Origin: Pseudomonas guangdongensis
GTDB lineage: Bacteria > Pseudomonadota > Gammaproteobacteria > Pseudomonadales > Pseudomonadaceae
Assembly (NCBI RefSeq): GCF_900105885.1
Contig: NZ_LT629780.1
Span: 1,736,001 to 1,800,000, forward strand
Direction: 5' to 3'
DNA length: 64,000 nucleotides
Of the stretch, positions 1-10,029 are shown piece after piece. The notes under the pieces were generated by a model. That model saw only the letters and a program-made list of their open reading frames with translations. It did not search any database and was not told where the DNA came from. Each line of letters begins with the position of its first letter. Positions within the stretch are counted from its first letter, which is position 1. The position numbers were made by a program, and so were the translations under genes.

Positions 1-2
1 TC

Positions 3-1304
3 AAGGTCGAGCAGATCGAGGACCGCCCGGGCGGCGCCGCCAACGTTGCGCTGAACATCGCCGCCCTCGGCGCGCCGGCCTGGCTGGTCGGCGTCACCGG
101 CCGCGACGAGGCCGCCGACAGCCTCGCCGAGCGCCTGCAGGCCGCCGGCGTCGACGCCCGTTTCCAGCGCCTGGAAAATCAGCCGACCATCGTCAAGCTG
201 CGGGTGATGAGCCGTCACCAGCAACTGCTGCGCCTGGACTTCGAGGAGCCCTTCGCCACCGACCAGGCGGCGCTGCTCGCCGAGGTGGAAGGCCTGCTGG
301 AGCGGGTCAAGGTGCTGATCCTCTCCGACTACGGCAAGGGCGCACTGCTGAACCACGCGGCGCTGATCGCCGCCGCCCGCGCGCGCGGCGTCCCGGTGCT
401 GGCCGATCCCAAGGGGCGCGACTTCTCCATCTACCGCGGCGCCAGCCTGATCACCCCCAACCTTGCCGAGTTCGAAGCGGTGGTCGGCCGCTGCGCCGAC
501 GAGGCCGAGCTGGTCGCCAAGGGCCTCGAGCTACTCGCCGAACTGGAGCTGGGTGCGCTGCTGGTGACCCGCGGCGAGCACGGCATGACCCTGCTGCGTC
601 AGGGCCATCCGGCCCTGCACCTGCCGGCCCGCGCCCGCGAGGTGTTCGACGTGACCGGCGCCGGCGACACGGTGATCTCCACCCTGGCCGGTGCGCTGGC
701 CGCCGGCGCGGAGCTGCCGCAGGCCGTGGCCTTGGCCAACCTGGCCGCCAGCATCGTGGTCGGCAAGCTCGGTACCGCCACCGTCAGCGCCCCCGAGCTG
801 CGCCGCGCGGTGCAGCGCGAGCAGGGAGCCGGGCGCGGGGTGATGAGCCTCGACCAGTTGCTGCCGGCCCTCGACGACGCGCGGGCCCACGGCGAGCGCA
901 TCGTCTTCACCAACGGCTGCTTCGACATCCTCCACGCCGGCCACGTCGCCTACCTGGAGCAGGCCCGCGCCCTCGGCGACCGCTTGGTGGTGGCGATCAA
1001 CGACGACGCTTCGGTAACCCGCCTCAAGGGCCCGGGCCGGCCGATCAACAGCGTCGACCGGCGCATGGCGGTGCTCGCCGGCCTCGGCGCGGTGGACTGG
1101 GTGGTCAGCTTCAGCGAGGATACCCCCGAAACGCTGCTCCGCAAGGTGCGGCCGGATGTACTGGTCAAGGGCGGCGACTACGGTCTGGACGGCGTGGTCG
1201 GCGCCGACATCGTGCAGGCCTATGGCGGCGAAGTGCGGGTGCTGAGCTTCGTCGACAGCTGCTCCACCACGGCCATCGTCGAGAAGATTCGCGATACGCA
1301 CTGA
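3..1304 (+). CDS. hldE: Bifunctional heptose-7-phosphate kinase / heptose-1-phosphate adenylyltransferase HldE, 5' truncated by window edge
   Basis: The enzyme makes ADP-heptose for the LPS inner core: the N-terminal PfkB-type kinase phosphorylates D-glycero-D-manno-heptose 7-phosphate at C1, and the C-terminal nucleotidyltransferase adds AMP. The reading frame is open from base 3, giving 433 visible residues; the family is about 470, so roughly 40 N-terminal residues lie outside. The kinase signature VTGAGD is at visible residues 217-222, with Asp222 as probable catalytic base. The cytidylyltransferase-like motif [12 protein letters not shown], containing HxGH, is near residues 303-314. The C-terminus [13 protein letters not shown] is typical of the family. 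An rfaH-like gene follows after 16 bases, suggesting shared transcription. Both domains are intact apart from the missing start. Confidence 0.96.
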   Translation, partial: KVEQIEDRPGGAANVALNIAALGAPAWLVGVTGRDEAADSLAERLQAAGVDARFQRLENQPTIVKLRVMSRHQQLLRLDFEEPFATDQAALLAEVEGLLERVKVLILSDYGKGALLNHAALIAAARARGVPVLADPKGRDFSIYRGASLITPNLAEFEAVVGRCADEAELVAKGLELLAELELGALLVTRGEHGMTLLRQGHPALHLPARAREVFDVTGAGDTVISTLAGALAAGAELPQAVALANLAASIVVGKLGTATVSAPELRRAVQREQGAGRGVMSLDQLLPALDDARAHGERIVFTNGCFDILHAGHVAYLEQARALGDRLVVAINDDASVTRLKGPGRPINSVDRRMAVLAGLGAVDWVVSFSEDTPETLLRKVRPDVLVKGGDYGLDGVVGADIVQAYGGEVRVLSFVDSCSTTAIVEKIRDTH

Positions 1305-1320
1305 GGCGTGAGGAGTGGCG

Positions 1321-1818
1321 ATGGACAGCGAGGCTGAGAGCAACTGGTATCTGGTGCAGTGCAAGCCGCGCCAGGATGCCCGTGCGCAGGAGCATCTGGA
1401 GCGCCAGGGCGTGTGTTGCTATCGCCCGCAACACAAGCGCGAGCGCTTGCTGAAGGGACAGCGCCAGGTGGTCGAAGAGTCGTTGTTTCCCGGCTACCTG
1501 TTCATCCGTATGAGCAGCCAGGACAACTGGATGCCGCTGCGTTCTACGCGGGGTGTGGCGCGCATCGTGTCTTTCGGCGGAGTGCCGTTGCCGGTGGCCG
1601 ATTCGTTGATCCGGCAGTTGCAGGCACGCGAGACGAGCGTCTCTGTGGCCAGTGCCCTGAGTCCGGGTGATGCGGTGCGGCTGGAGGGCGGCGCTCTGGA
1701 TGGTCTGGAAGCGATCTTTGTGTGTATGGACGGGGTGGAGCGCGTTGTGCTGCTATTGCGGCTGCTGCAGCAGGAGCGACAGGTACGGGCTCCGCTGCAT
1801 ATGGTGCGTAAAAGCTGA
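1321..1818 (+). CDS. rfaH: RfaH-like transcription antitermination factor (NusG paralogue)
   Basis: A 165-residue NusG-family protein. The N-terminal NGN domain begins WYLVQCKPRQDARAQEHL and contains ESLFPGYLFIRM near residues 53-64, the segment typical of RfaH and NusG. The C-terminal KOW region starts at SPGDAVRLEGG. Known RfaH proteins bind RNA polymerase paused at an ops DNA element and suppress termination in long LPS, capsule or secretion operons. ATG at 1321 is preferred because AGGAG lies 5 bases upstream; a GTG at 1315 is too close to that site. Placement 16 bases after hldE fits a role in surface polysaccharide expression. Codon use looks less GC-biased than in neighbours. A general NusG is unlikely given the sequence type and context; the specific target operon is unknown. 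Confidence 0.85.
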   Translation: MDSEAESNWYLVQCKPRQDARAQEHLERQGVCCYRPQHKRERLLKGQRQVVEESLFPGYLFIRMSSQDNWMPLRSTRGVARIVSFGGVPLPVADSLIRQLQARETSVSVASALSPGDAVRLEGGALDGLEAIFVCMDGVERVVLLLRLLQQERQVRAPLHMVRKS

Positions 1819-1890
1819 GTGCCGCCGGGTGAAGGGCTGCATGCCCGCTAGCGGTCGCGTCTGCAGGGGCGACGCGTCATAATCAAGCGG

Positions 1891-1910
1891 GTCCATGCCA
1901 CTCCATGGAC
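1891..1910. repeat. Perfect 7-bp inverted repeat between rfaH and the KAS III gene
   Basis: GTCCATG (1891-1897) and CATGGAC (1904-1910) are perfect complements around a 6-base loop. No T-run follows, so it is not a classic intrinsic terminator. It lies just downstream of a CATAAT hexamer (1878-1883) that could be a -10 box, so an operator or a leader hairpin are both possible. Function unknown. Confidence 0.4.
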
Positions 1911-1957
1911 GGCATGTCGGCAAATGTGACTGCCGCATTGCCGGGGCAGTCAATTGA

Positions 1958-1969
1958 GGCTGTAGGGTG
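1958..1969 (+). promoter_or_regulatory. Candidate ops-like (RfaH recruitment) element
   Basis: GGCTGTAGGGTG matches the E. coli ops consensus GGCGGTAGCGTG at 10 of 12 positions, including the G5-T6 bases that RfaH contacts. It lies on the coding strand in the leader of the KAS III-like gene, 42 bases before its ATG and directly downstream of an rfaH-like gene. The mismatch at position 9 removes one pair of the small hairpin formed by classical ops, so this may be a variant or a chance match. Confidence 0.3.
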
Positions 1970-2010
1970 TCCGCTGGCCGGGCACGGTGTTCGATTTCAG
2001 GGTCAGGCAC

Positions 2011-2946
2011 ATGAATATAGGAATAAAAAGTATCGCCAGCTACATTCCGTCAGGGAGGATCAACAATATTGCCCAGGCGGCATATTTTGACCGTGACGAG
2101 GCTTTCGTACACGCCAAGATCGGCACGGCCACCCTGTCGGTCAAGGGCGCCAACGAGGAGACCTCGGATCTGGCGGCCCAGGCTGTGCAGAATCTGCTGG
2201 ATAAAACGCCCGAGCTGCGTCTCGAAGACATCGATGCACTGGTAGTGGTGACCCAGAACGGCGATGGCGAGGGTCTGCCGCATACCTCGGCGATCGTCCA
2301 GCACAAGATCGGCCTGCGCAGCGACGTGGCCTGTTTCGACGTTTCCCTCGGCTGCTCCGGTTTCGTCTACGGCCTCTACGTGATCAAGGGTTTCATGGAA
2401 ACCATGGGCTACCGCAATGGCCTGCTGATCACCGCTGACCCCTACTCGAAGATCATGAACCGCCAGGACCGGGTGACCACCCTGCTGTTCGGCGATGCGG
2501 CCACCGCCACCTGGATCGGCGAGGATCCGGTCTGGGCCATGGGCCCGGCGCGCTTCGGCACTGACGGCGGCGGCGCCGAGCATCTGGTGGTCAAGGACGG
2601 GCATTTCCACATGAATGGCCGTCAGGTGTTCAACTTCGCCAGCCACAAGATCGTGCCGCACATGGAGTCGGTGCTGGCCGAGGCCGGGCTGAGCCTCGAC
2701 AGCGTCGATGCCTACTGCCTGCACCAGGGCAGCGGGGTGATCGTCGACGCCCTGGCCAAGAAGCTGGGCGAGAACGGCGAACGGGTGATCAAGGACCTGT
2801 TCGGCATCGGCAACACCGTTTCCTCGACCATCCCGCTGCTGATGGAGCGCTATGCCTTCAACAGCGACTGGAAGAACCTGGTGATGAGCGGCTTCGGCGT
2901 CGGCCTGTCCTGGGGTTCGGCGGTGCTGACCCGTCAGCGTCCGTAA
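2011..2946 (+). CDS. Ketoacyl-ACP synthase III (FabH-like) family protein
   Basis: A 311-residue thiolase-fold condensing enzyme. The catalytic triad of KAS III enzymes is present: Cys115 in SLGCSGFVYG, His238 in LHQGSG and Asn268 in GIGNTVSSTIP. The usual FabH motif HQANxRI, involved in acyl carrier protein contact, is replaced by HQGSGVI, so this is probably not the housekeeping fatty-acid initiator but an acyl transferase or condensing enzyme of a specialised pathway. Similar proteins are known in LPS and flagellin-glycan gene clusters, which fits the hldE-rfaH neighbourhood. ATG at 2011 gives the typical MNIGIKSI start; an in-frame GTG at 1987 would add eight residues. The gene stands alone without glycosyltransferases. 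Its stop overlaps the convergent neighbour by 13 bases. Substrate unknown. Confidence 0.88.
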   Translation: MNIGIKSIASYIPSGRINNIAQAAYFDRDEAFVHAKIGTATLSVKGANEETSDLAAQAVQNLLDKTPELRLEDIDALVVVTQNGDGEGLPHTSAIVQHKIGLRSDVACFDVSLGCSGFVYGLYVIKGFMETMGYRNGLLITADPYSKIMNRQDRVTTLLFGDAATATWIGEDPVWAMGPARFGTDGGGAEHLVVKDGHFHMNGRQVFNFASHKIVPHMESVLAEAGLSLDSVDAYCLHQGSGVIVDALAKKLGENGERVIKDLFGIGNTVSSTIPLLMERYAFNSDWKNLVMSGFGVGLSWGSAVLTRQRP

Positions 2947-3878
2947 TCTTCCGTGTGGGCCGACCCCGAGGGTCGGCCTGCTGCGTTCCGGGCGTAGCGT
3001 TTGCAGCCCGTCTTCCGCCGGGCGTCCGCCCATTCGGCAAGCCTCACCCGCTCCTCCGTCACCACCCAGCCCTCCTGCGCTGCGAAACCTTCCGACAGCC
3101 ATAGCCCGTCGCTCGGGCAGGCATGCAGGCGGCCGTCCTGCAGGGTGAACAGCCCATCCTCGGCCGGCTCGACCGGCAGCAGGTACAGCTCCGGACTGGC
3201 GGTGTCCAGGCGGGCCACTAGGTGCTGCTCCTCCAGCGCCTCGTCGGCATGCAGCAGGCTGACTTCCCGGCAGTCGTCGGGCAGGCTCAGGCGCATGTCG
3301 TAGACCAGCTGCAGCGAGGCGGTGGGCAGGTGCACGTAGGCCTGCGGGCGTTCCAGCAGCGGCAGGTGGCCGGCCAGCACCGGGCGCGCGGCGCCGCTCA
3401 GCGGCGTCAGGTGGAAATGGGCCTCCTCGTGATAGTCGAGCGCCGTGGCATAGGGTTGTGTCAGCCAGTGCTGGCCATAGCGCCCGCCCAGCCAGCGGTC
3501 GCCGATCCGCACCAGGCATTCCTCGGCGACTTCCTGCAGCGCCGTGTGCAGCGGCAGGTGCAGTTCGTGGGCCGGCACATAGCCGGAAATCAGCTTGAGG
3601 ACGCAGTCGCCGCGATCCGCGCGGCGCTGGCGCACCAGCAGCCAGTAGTCGCGGCCCTGCCAGTCGAGGGTCAGGCGCACCGAAACCCCCAGGTTGGCCA
3701 GCTCCAGGACGAAGCGCTGGTGGTCGTCGAGCGCCAGCGGCCGGCGCCGCTCGAGCACCTGGGCGAAGTTCAGCGGCGTGCCCACCGTCTGGTAGCTCAG
3801 GCCCCGTTCGTTCGCCTCGACATGCAGCGGCAGGGTCTTGAAGGTCTCCGGGCTCTTGCGGGCGAGAATGCGGTGCAT
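2934..3878 (-). CDS. Conserved Pseudomonas protein of unknown function (sometimes labelled metal ABC transporter ATPase)
   Basis: A 314-residue soluble protein beginning MHRILARKSPETFKTLPL. I recognise it as a Pseudomonas family often annotated as a metal ABC transporter ATPase, but no Walker A, Walker B or ABC signature is visible, so that label is not supported here. There is no signal peptide and no transmembrane segment. ATG at 3878 is chosen because GAGGAGCC lies just upstream; an upstream in-frame start would add 11 residues. The last 15 or so codons run through a perfect 9-bp hairpin (2958-2978) and overlap the 3' end of the convergent KAS III gene by 13 bases, which suggests a C-terminal extension, perhaps after loss of an earlier stop. 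No function can be inferred. Confidence 0.8.
   Translation of the reverse strand: MHRILARKSPETFKTLPLHVEANERGLSYQTVGTPLNFAQVLERRRPLALDDHQRFVLELANLGVSVRLTLDWQGRDYWLLVRQRRADRGDCVLKLISGYVPAHELHLPLHTALQEVAEECLVRIGDRWLGGRYGQHWLTQPYATALDYHEEAHFHLTPLSGAARPVLAGHLPLLERPQAYVHLPTASLQLVYDMRLSLPDDCREVSLLHADEALEEQHLVARLDTASPELYLLPVEPAEDGLFTLQDGRLHACPSDGLWLSEGFAAQEGWVVTEERVRLAEWADARRKTGCKRYARNAAGRPSGSAHTEDYGR
2958..2978. terminator. Perfect 9-bp hairpin at the KAS III gene end, inside the convergent gene
   Basis: GGCCGACCC and GGGTCGGCC flank a CGA loop, 11 bases after the KAS III stop codon. No T-run follows. It codes for part of the C-terminal tail of the minus-strand gene. Confidence 0.45.
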
Positions 3879-3970
3879 GGCGGCTCCTCGGCGGAGTGGG
3901 CGGGAAGCCACACGCTAGGCGCGATCACCGGACGATGCAAGCCGGCGCGCCCGCTCTGGCGCCGCTGTGC

Positions 3971-4189
3971 TCAGGGTGCCTGGTCCCGTTCTGCGCGCAC
4001 CAGATAAGCCTGCTTGTGTCCGCGCGCCTCAAAGATGCGCATGGCGGCTTCCGCGTCTGCGCGGCGGGCGAAGCGCCGCATTGTCACCTCGTTGCCGTTG
4101 TCGTCTATGCGGTAGAGCAGCCAGGCGAGCGGGGCGCCGGGCGGTGTCGTGCGGCCCGGCGACGGGGCCGCTATGGTTGAGTGGTGCAT
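3971..4189 (-). CDS. Small conserved hypothetical protein (72 aa)
   Basis: A 72-residue protein with a proline-rich first 20 residues and a core [18 protein letters not shown] followed by [21 protein letters not shown]. The core resembles small Pseudomonas proteins with a beta-alpha-beta pattern and the conserved words DNGNE and FEARGHKQ. No signal peptide, membrane segment or metal motif is seen. The ATG at 4189 is only 27 bases from the divergent start of the flavin-reductase-like gene. Upstream, towards 3878, the 92-base gap to the next minus gene shows nothing recognisable. Function unknown; confidence comes from family resemblance rather than from coding statistics. Confidence 0.7.
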   Translation of the reverse strand: MHHSTIAAPSPGRTTPPGAPLAWLLYRIDDNGNEVTMRRFARRADAEAAMRIFEARGHKQAYLVRAERDQAP

Positions 4190-4216
4190 CGCTGCGTTCG
4201 CCTCCGGGAGCTGCCG

Positions 4217-4750
4217 ATGAAGACCGAACTGCCACTGGCCGAAGTCTACGCTATCCTCGAACCCGGTCCGGTGCTGCTGTTGTCCACCGCGCAGGCGGGA
4301 CGGGCCAATCTGATGGCGCTGTCCTGGCACTGCATGCTGGATTTCGAGCCGCCCCTGGTCGGCTGCGTGGTCAGCGCCGCCAACTGCTCCTTCGCCGCCC
4401 TCGATGCCACCGGCGAATGCGTGCTCAACGTGCCGGAAGCCGGCCTGGCCCGGGCGCTGGTCGGCTGCGGCAATACGCACGGCGATGCCGTCGACAAGTT
4501 CGCCGCCTTCGGCCTCAGCGCGGTGCCGTCCACTCGGGTGGCGGTGCCGCGGGTGGAGGAGTGCTATGCCAATCTCGAATGCCGGGTAGCGGACCGGCAA
4601 CTGGTCGGCCGCTACGACTTCTTCGTGCTCGAGGTGCTGCGCGCCTGGCACGATCCAGCGGTGATCGCGCCGCGCACCCTGCATCACCGTGGCTACGGAC
4701 GTTTCATGCTGGCCGGCGAGGAAATCCTGCTGGGCTCGGCGATGCGCTGA
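4217..4750 (+). CDS. Flavin reductase-like (FMN-binding split-barrel) protein
   Basis: A 177-residue protein with the flavin-reductase split-barrel fold: an N-terminal strand segment [38 protein letters not shown], then [18 protein letters not shown], both typical of the family that binds FMN and in some members reduces it with NAD(P)H. ATG at 4217 follows GGGAG after six bases; an upstream GTG at 4181 would overlap the divergent small gene and lacks a ribosome-binding site. It is monocistronic or followed by arfB after 68 bases. Whether it acts as a reductase, a monooxygenase partner or a flavin carrier cannot be told from sequence. Confidence 0.85.
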   Translation: MKTELPLAEVYAILEPGPVLLLSTAQAGRANLMALSWHCMLDFEPPLVGCVVSAANCSFAALDATGECVLNVPEAGLARALVGCGNTHGDAVDKFAAFGLSAVPSTRVAVPRVEECYANLECRVADRQLVGRYDFFVLEVLRAWHDPAVIAPRTLHHRGYGRFMLAGEEILLGSAMR

Positions 4751-4818
4751 GCGCGCCGTCTGCAGCCCTGCGGCGCAGCGGGTATCCTGCGCCACCGCCT
4801 ACATCCTGCGAGCCCGCC

Positions 4819-5232
4819 ATGCTGGAAATCTCCAATGCCGTCCATCTGCCCGATCACGAGATCGAGCTGCACGCGATCCGCGCCCAGGGCGCCGGCGGAC
4901 AGAACGTCAACAAGGTGTTCAGCGCGGTGCACCTGCGCTTCGACATCCCGGCCTCCAGCCTGCCGGCGTTCTACAAGGAGCGCCTGCTGGCGCTGCGCGA
5001 CAGCCGGATCAGCTCCGAGGGGGTGATCGTGATCAAGGCCCAGCAGTACCGCACCCAGGAGCAGAACCGCGCCGATGCGCTGGCGCGCCTGGTCGAGATG
5101 ATCCGCAGCGTGACCCGGGTGGAGAAGGCACGGCGGCCGACTAAGCCGACGCGGGGGTCGAAGCTGCGCCGCCTGGAGGGCAAGAGCCAGCGCGGGGCGA
5201 TCAAGGCCGGGCGCGGCAAGGTGGATTACTGA
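4819..5232 (+). CDS. arfB: Alternative ribosome-rescue factor ArfB (peptidyl-tRNA hydrolase, YaeJ)
   Basis: A 137-residue release-factor-like protein. The catalytic GGQ is at residues 26-28 within [11 protein letters not shown], the site that hydrolyses peptidyl-tRNA. It lacks the codon-recognition domains of RF1 and RF2 and instead ends in a basic tail (about residues 103-137, rich in Arg and Lys) that in E. coli YaeJ enters the empty mRNA channel of stalled ribosomes. Length and domain order match the family. ATG at 4819 gives the standard MLEISNAV start. It precedes guaB by 175 bases, but guaB has its own promoter. Confidence 0.95.
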   Translation: MLEISNAVHLPDHEIELHAIRAQGAGGQNVNKVFSAVHLRFDIPASSLPAFYKERLLALRDSRISSEGVIVIKAQQYRTQEQNRADALARLVEMIRSVTRVEKARRPTKPTRGSKLRRLEGKSQRGAIKAGRGKVDY

Positions 5233-5284
5233 GCGCCCGGCGCGCGGCCCGGCCCGGTGATGAGGCGGGGCGCCGCTCGGCTGA

Positions 5285-6877
<1,593 letters not shown>

Positions 6878-6897
6878 TTCCCGAGTTTCTGAACTGG

Positions 6898-6930
6898 CGA
6901 CATGGGGCTGTCTGATGCAGCCCCATGTCG
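6898..6930 (+). terminator. 13-bp perfect hairpin between guaB and guaA (terminator or attenuator)
   Basis: Bases 6898-6910 and 6918-6930 are perfect complements (CGACATGGGGCTG and its reverse complement) around a 7-base loop, followed by TTTGTG. It sits 21 bases after guaB and 28 before guaA. The weak T-run suggests partial termination, which would lower guaA expression relative to guaB, or an RNA-processing site. Confidence 0.6.
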
Positions 6931-6958
6931 TTTGTGCATTCCGCTACGAGAGACGGCC

Positions 6959-8539
<1,581 letters not shown>

Positions 8540-8565
8540 TCCGCTCGCCGGATTGATGCAGCGAA

Positions 8566-8593
8566 CACAGGGGCAGCTTCGGCTGCCCCTGTG
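8566..8593. terminator. 12-bp perfect hairpin with UUCG tetraloop after guaA
   Basis: CACAGGGGCAGC and its complement close a TTCG loop, a C(UUCG)G cap that is exceptionally stable in RNA. No T-run follows, so it may define or protect the 3' end rather than act as a classical intrinsic terminator. Confidence 0.6.
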
Positions 8594-8671
8594 CCGTCCG
8601 GAGTATGCTGGATGCAGTCGTCCGTGCGCCGTCGCCATCGCCCGGCGGCGGCCTCTGCTGGGAGTGCCGCC

Positions 8672-9949
8672 ATGTCGCCCGCCCGTGCGCCGCTGGCGCG
8701 AATGAAAATCCTCGCCCTGGGGTTGTTGCTGCTGGCGGCGCTGCTGTACTGTCTGGCCACCTGGATGGGCGCGGCGCATCCGGCCTGGGGCTATCTGGCG
8801 GCATTCGCCGAGGCGGCCATGGTCGGCGCGATCGCCGACTGGTTCGCCGTCACCGCCCTGTTCCGTCATCCGCTGGGGCTGCCGATTCCGCACACCGCGA
8901 TCATCCCGCGCAAGAAGGCGCGGCTCGGTGGCAACCTCTCCGATTTCATCTGTACCCACTTCCTCGCCACCCCTCAGATCATGGCCAAACTCCAGCACTT
9001 CGATGCCGCCGAGCGCCTGGCCGCCTGGCTGTGCCAGCCGCACAACGCCCGCGCGCTGGCCGAGGGCGGCGGCGCCGTGGTCGACTTCCTCCTGCGCGCG
9101 CTGCGCGAGGAGGCGGTGCAGCAGTTCATCCGCCATACCCTGCTGGCGCGCCTGGCCCGGCTGGACCTGGCCTGTCTGGCCGGCGACGCCCTGGCCGCGC
9201 TGGTCCGCGACGGCCGCCATCAGGCGGCGCTCGACGAGCTGCTGCGCTGGGCCGACCGTCTGCTGCGCGACGAGGCGACCCAGCGGCGCCTGGCCACAGC
9301 GCTGTCCGCCGAGTTCGGCGGGCTGCGCGTGCGGCTGTTCGGCAAGGAGCTGGGGCTCGACGACAAGGCCGGCCGCTGGTCGGCCGAGCGCGTGGTAGCG
9401 CGGCTCTCCGTGCTGCTCGGCGAGGTGGCCGGCGATCCCCGCCACGAGCTGCGCGGACAGTTCGCCGCCTGCCTGGACGAGCTGGTGCAGCGCCTGCGCA
9501 GCGACCCGCGCTACCGCCTCAAGGGCGAGACGCTGCGCGCCGAGCTGCTCGCCCATCCGGCGCTGGCCGGCTACCTGGACGATCTCTGGCAGGCGCTGCT
9601 CGACGATCTGGGCAACGACCTCGCGCGCGGCGCCGACTCGCGCCTGCGCGGCCGTCTGGCTGGGCTGCTGCAGCGCCTCGGCAGCGAGCTGGCGGCCGAC
9701 GCCGAGCTGCGCGGCTGGATCGACCGCCGCCTGCGCGAAGGCGTGCCGCCGCTGCTGGAGCGCTACCGCGAGGCCATCGGCCGCTACATCGCCGCCCGCG
9801 TCGAGGCCTGGGACGACCGCGAACTGGTCGAGCTGCTGGAGCGCCAGGTCGGCCGCGACCTGCAGTTCATCCGCATCAACGGCACCTTGGTCGGCGGCTG
9901 CGTCGGCCTGCTGCTGCATGCCCTCACCGCGCTGGCTGCGACGCTCTGA
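8672..9949 (+). CDS. DUF445 family inner-membrane protein (YjiN-like)
   Basis: A 425-residue protein of the DUF445 family. One hydrophobic segment lies near residues 11-31 (ILALGLLLLAALLYCLATW) and a second near the C-terminus (LVGGCVGLLLHALTALAA). Between them is a conserved block EAAMVGAIADWFAVTALFRHPLG and a long, charged, mostly helical region. The topology suggests a large domain held between two membrane anchors. ATG at 8672 has GGGAG upstream; a start at 8591 would add 27 low-complexity residues and run into the guaA terminator. The biochemical role of the family is not established. It appears to be a single-gene unit between guaA and the multicopper oxidase. Confidence 0.85.
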   Translation: MSPARAPLARMKILALGLLLLAALLYCLATWMGAAHPAWGYLAAFAEAAMVGAIADWFAVTALFRHPLGLPIPHTAIIPRKKARLGGNLSDFICTHFLATPQIMAKLQHFDAAERLAAWLCQPHNARALAEGGGAVVDFLLRALREEAVQQFIRHTLLARLARLDLACLAGDALAALVRDGRHQAALDELLRWADRLLRDEATQRRLATALSAEFGGLRVRLFGKELGLDDKAGRWSAERVVARLSVLLGEVAGDPRHELRGQFAACLDELVQRLRSDPRYRLKGETLRAELLAHPALAGYLDDLWQALLDDLGNDLARGADSRLRGRLAGLLQRLGSELAADAELRGWIDRRLREGVPPLLERYREAIGRYIAARVEAWDDRELVELLERQVGRDLQFIRINGTLVGGCVGLLLHALTALAATL

Positions 9950-10029
9950 CCCGCAGATCCGGCTCGCCTTGCCGTCGCGCAGATGAGAAGATCTGTCATC
10001 TTCCAACCGTGATCCAGGAGCGCGACGGG

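Noticed and set aside
2934-3878. ABC transporter ATPase label for the minus-strand gene
   Set aside because: No Walker A, Walker B or signature motif is present in the translated sequence.
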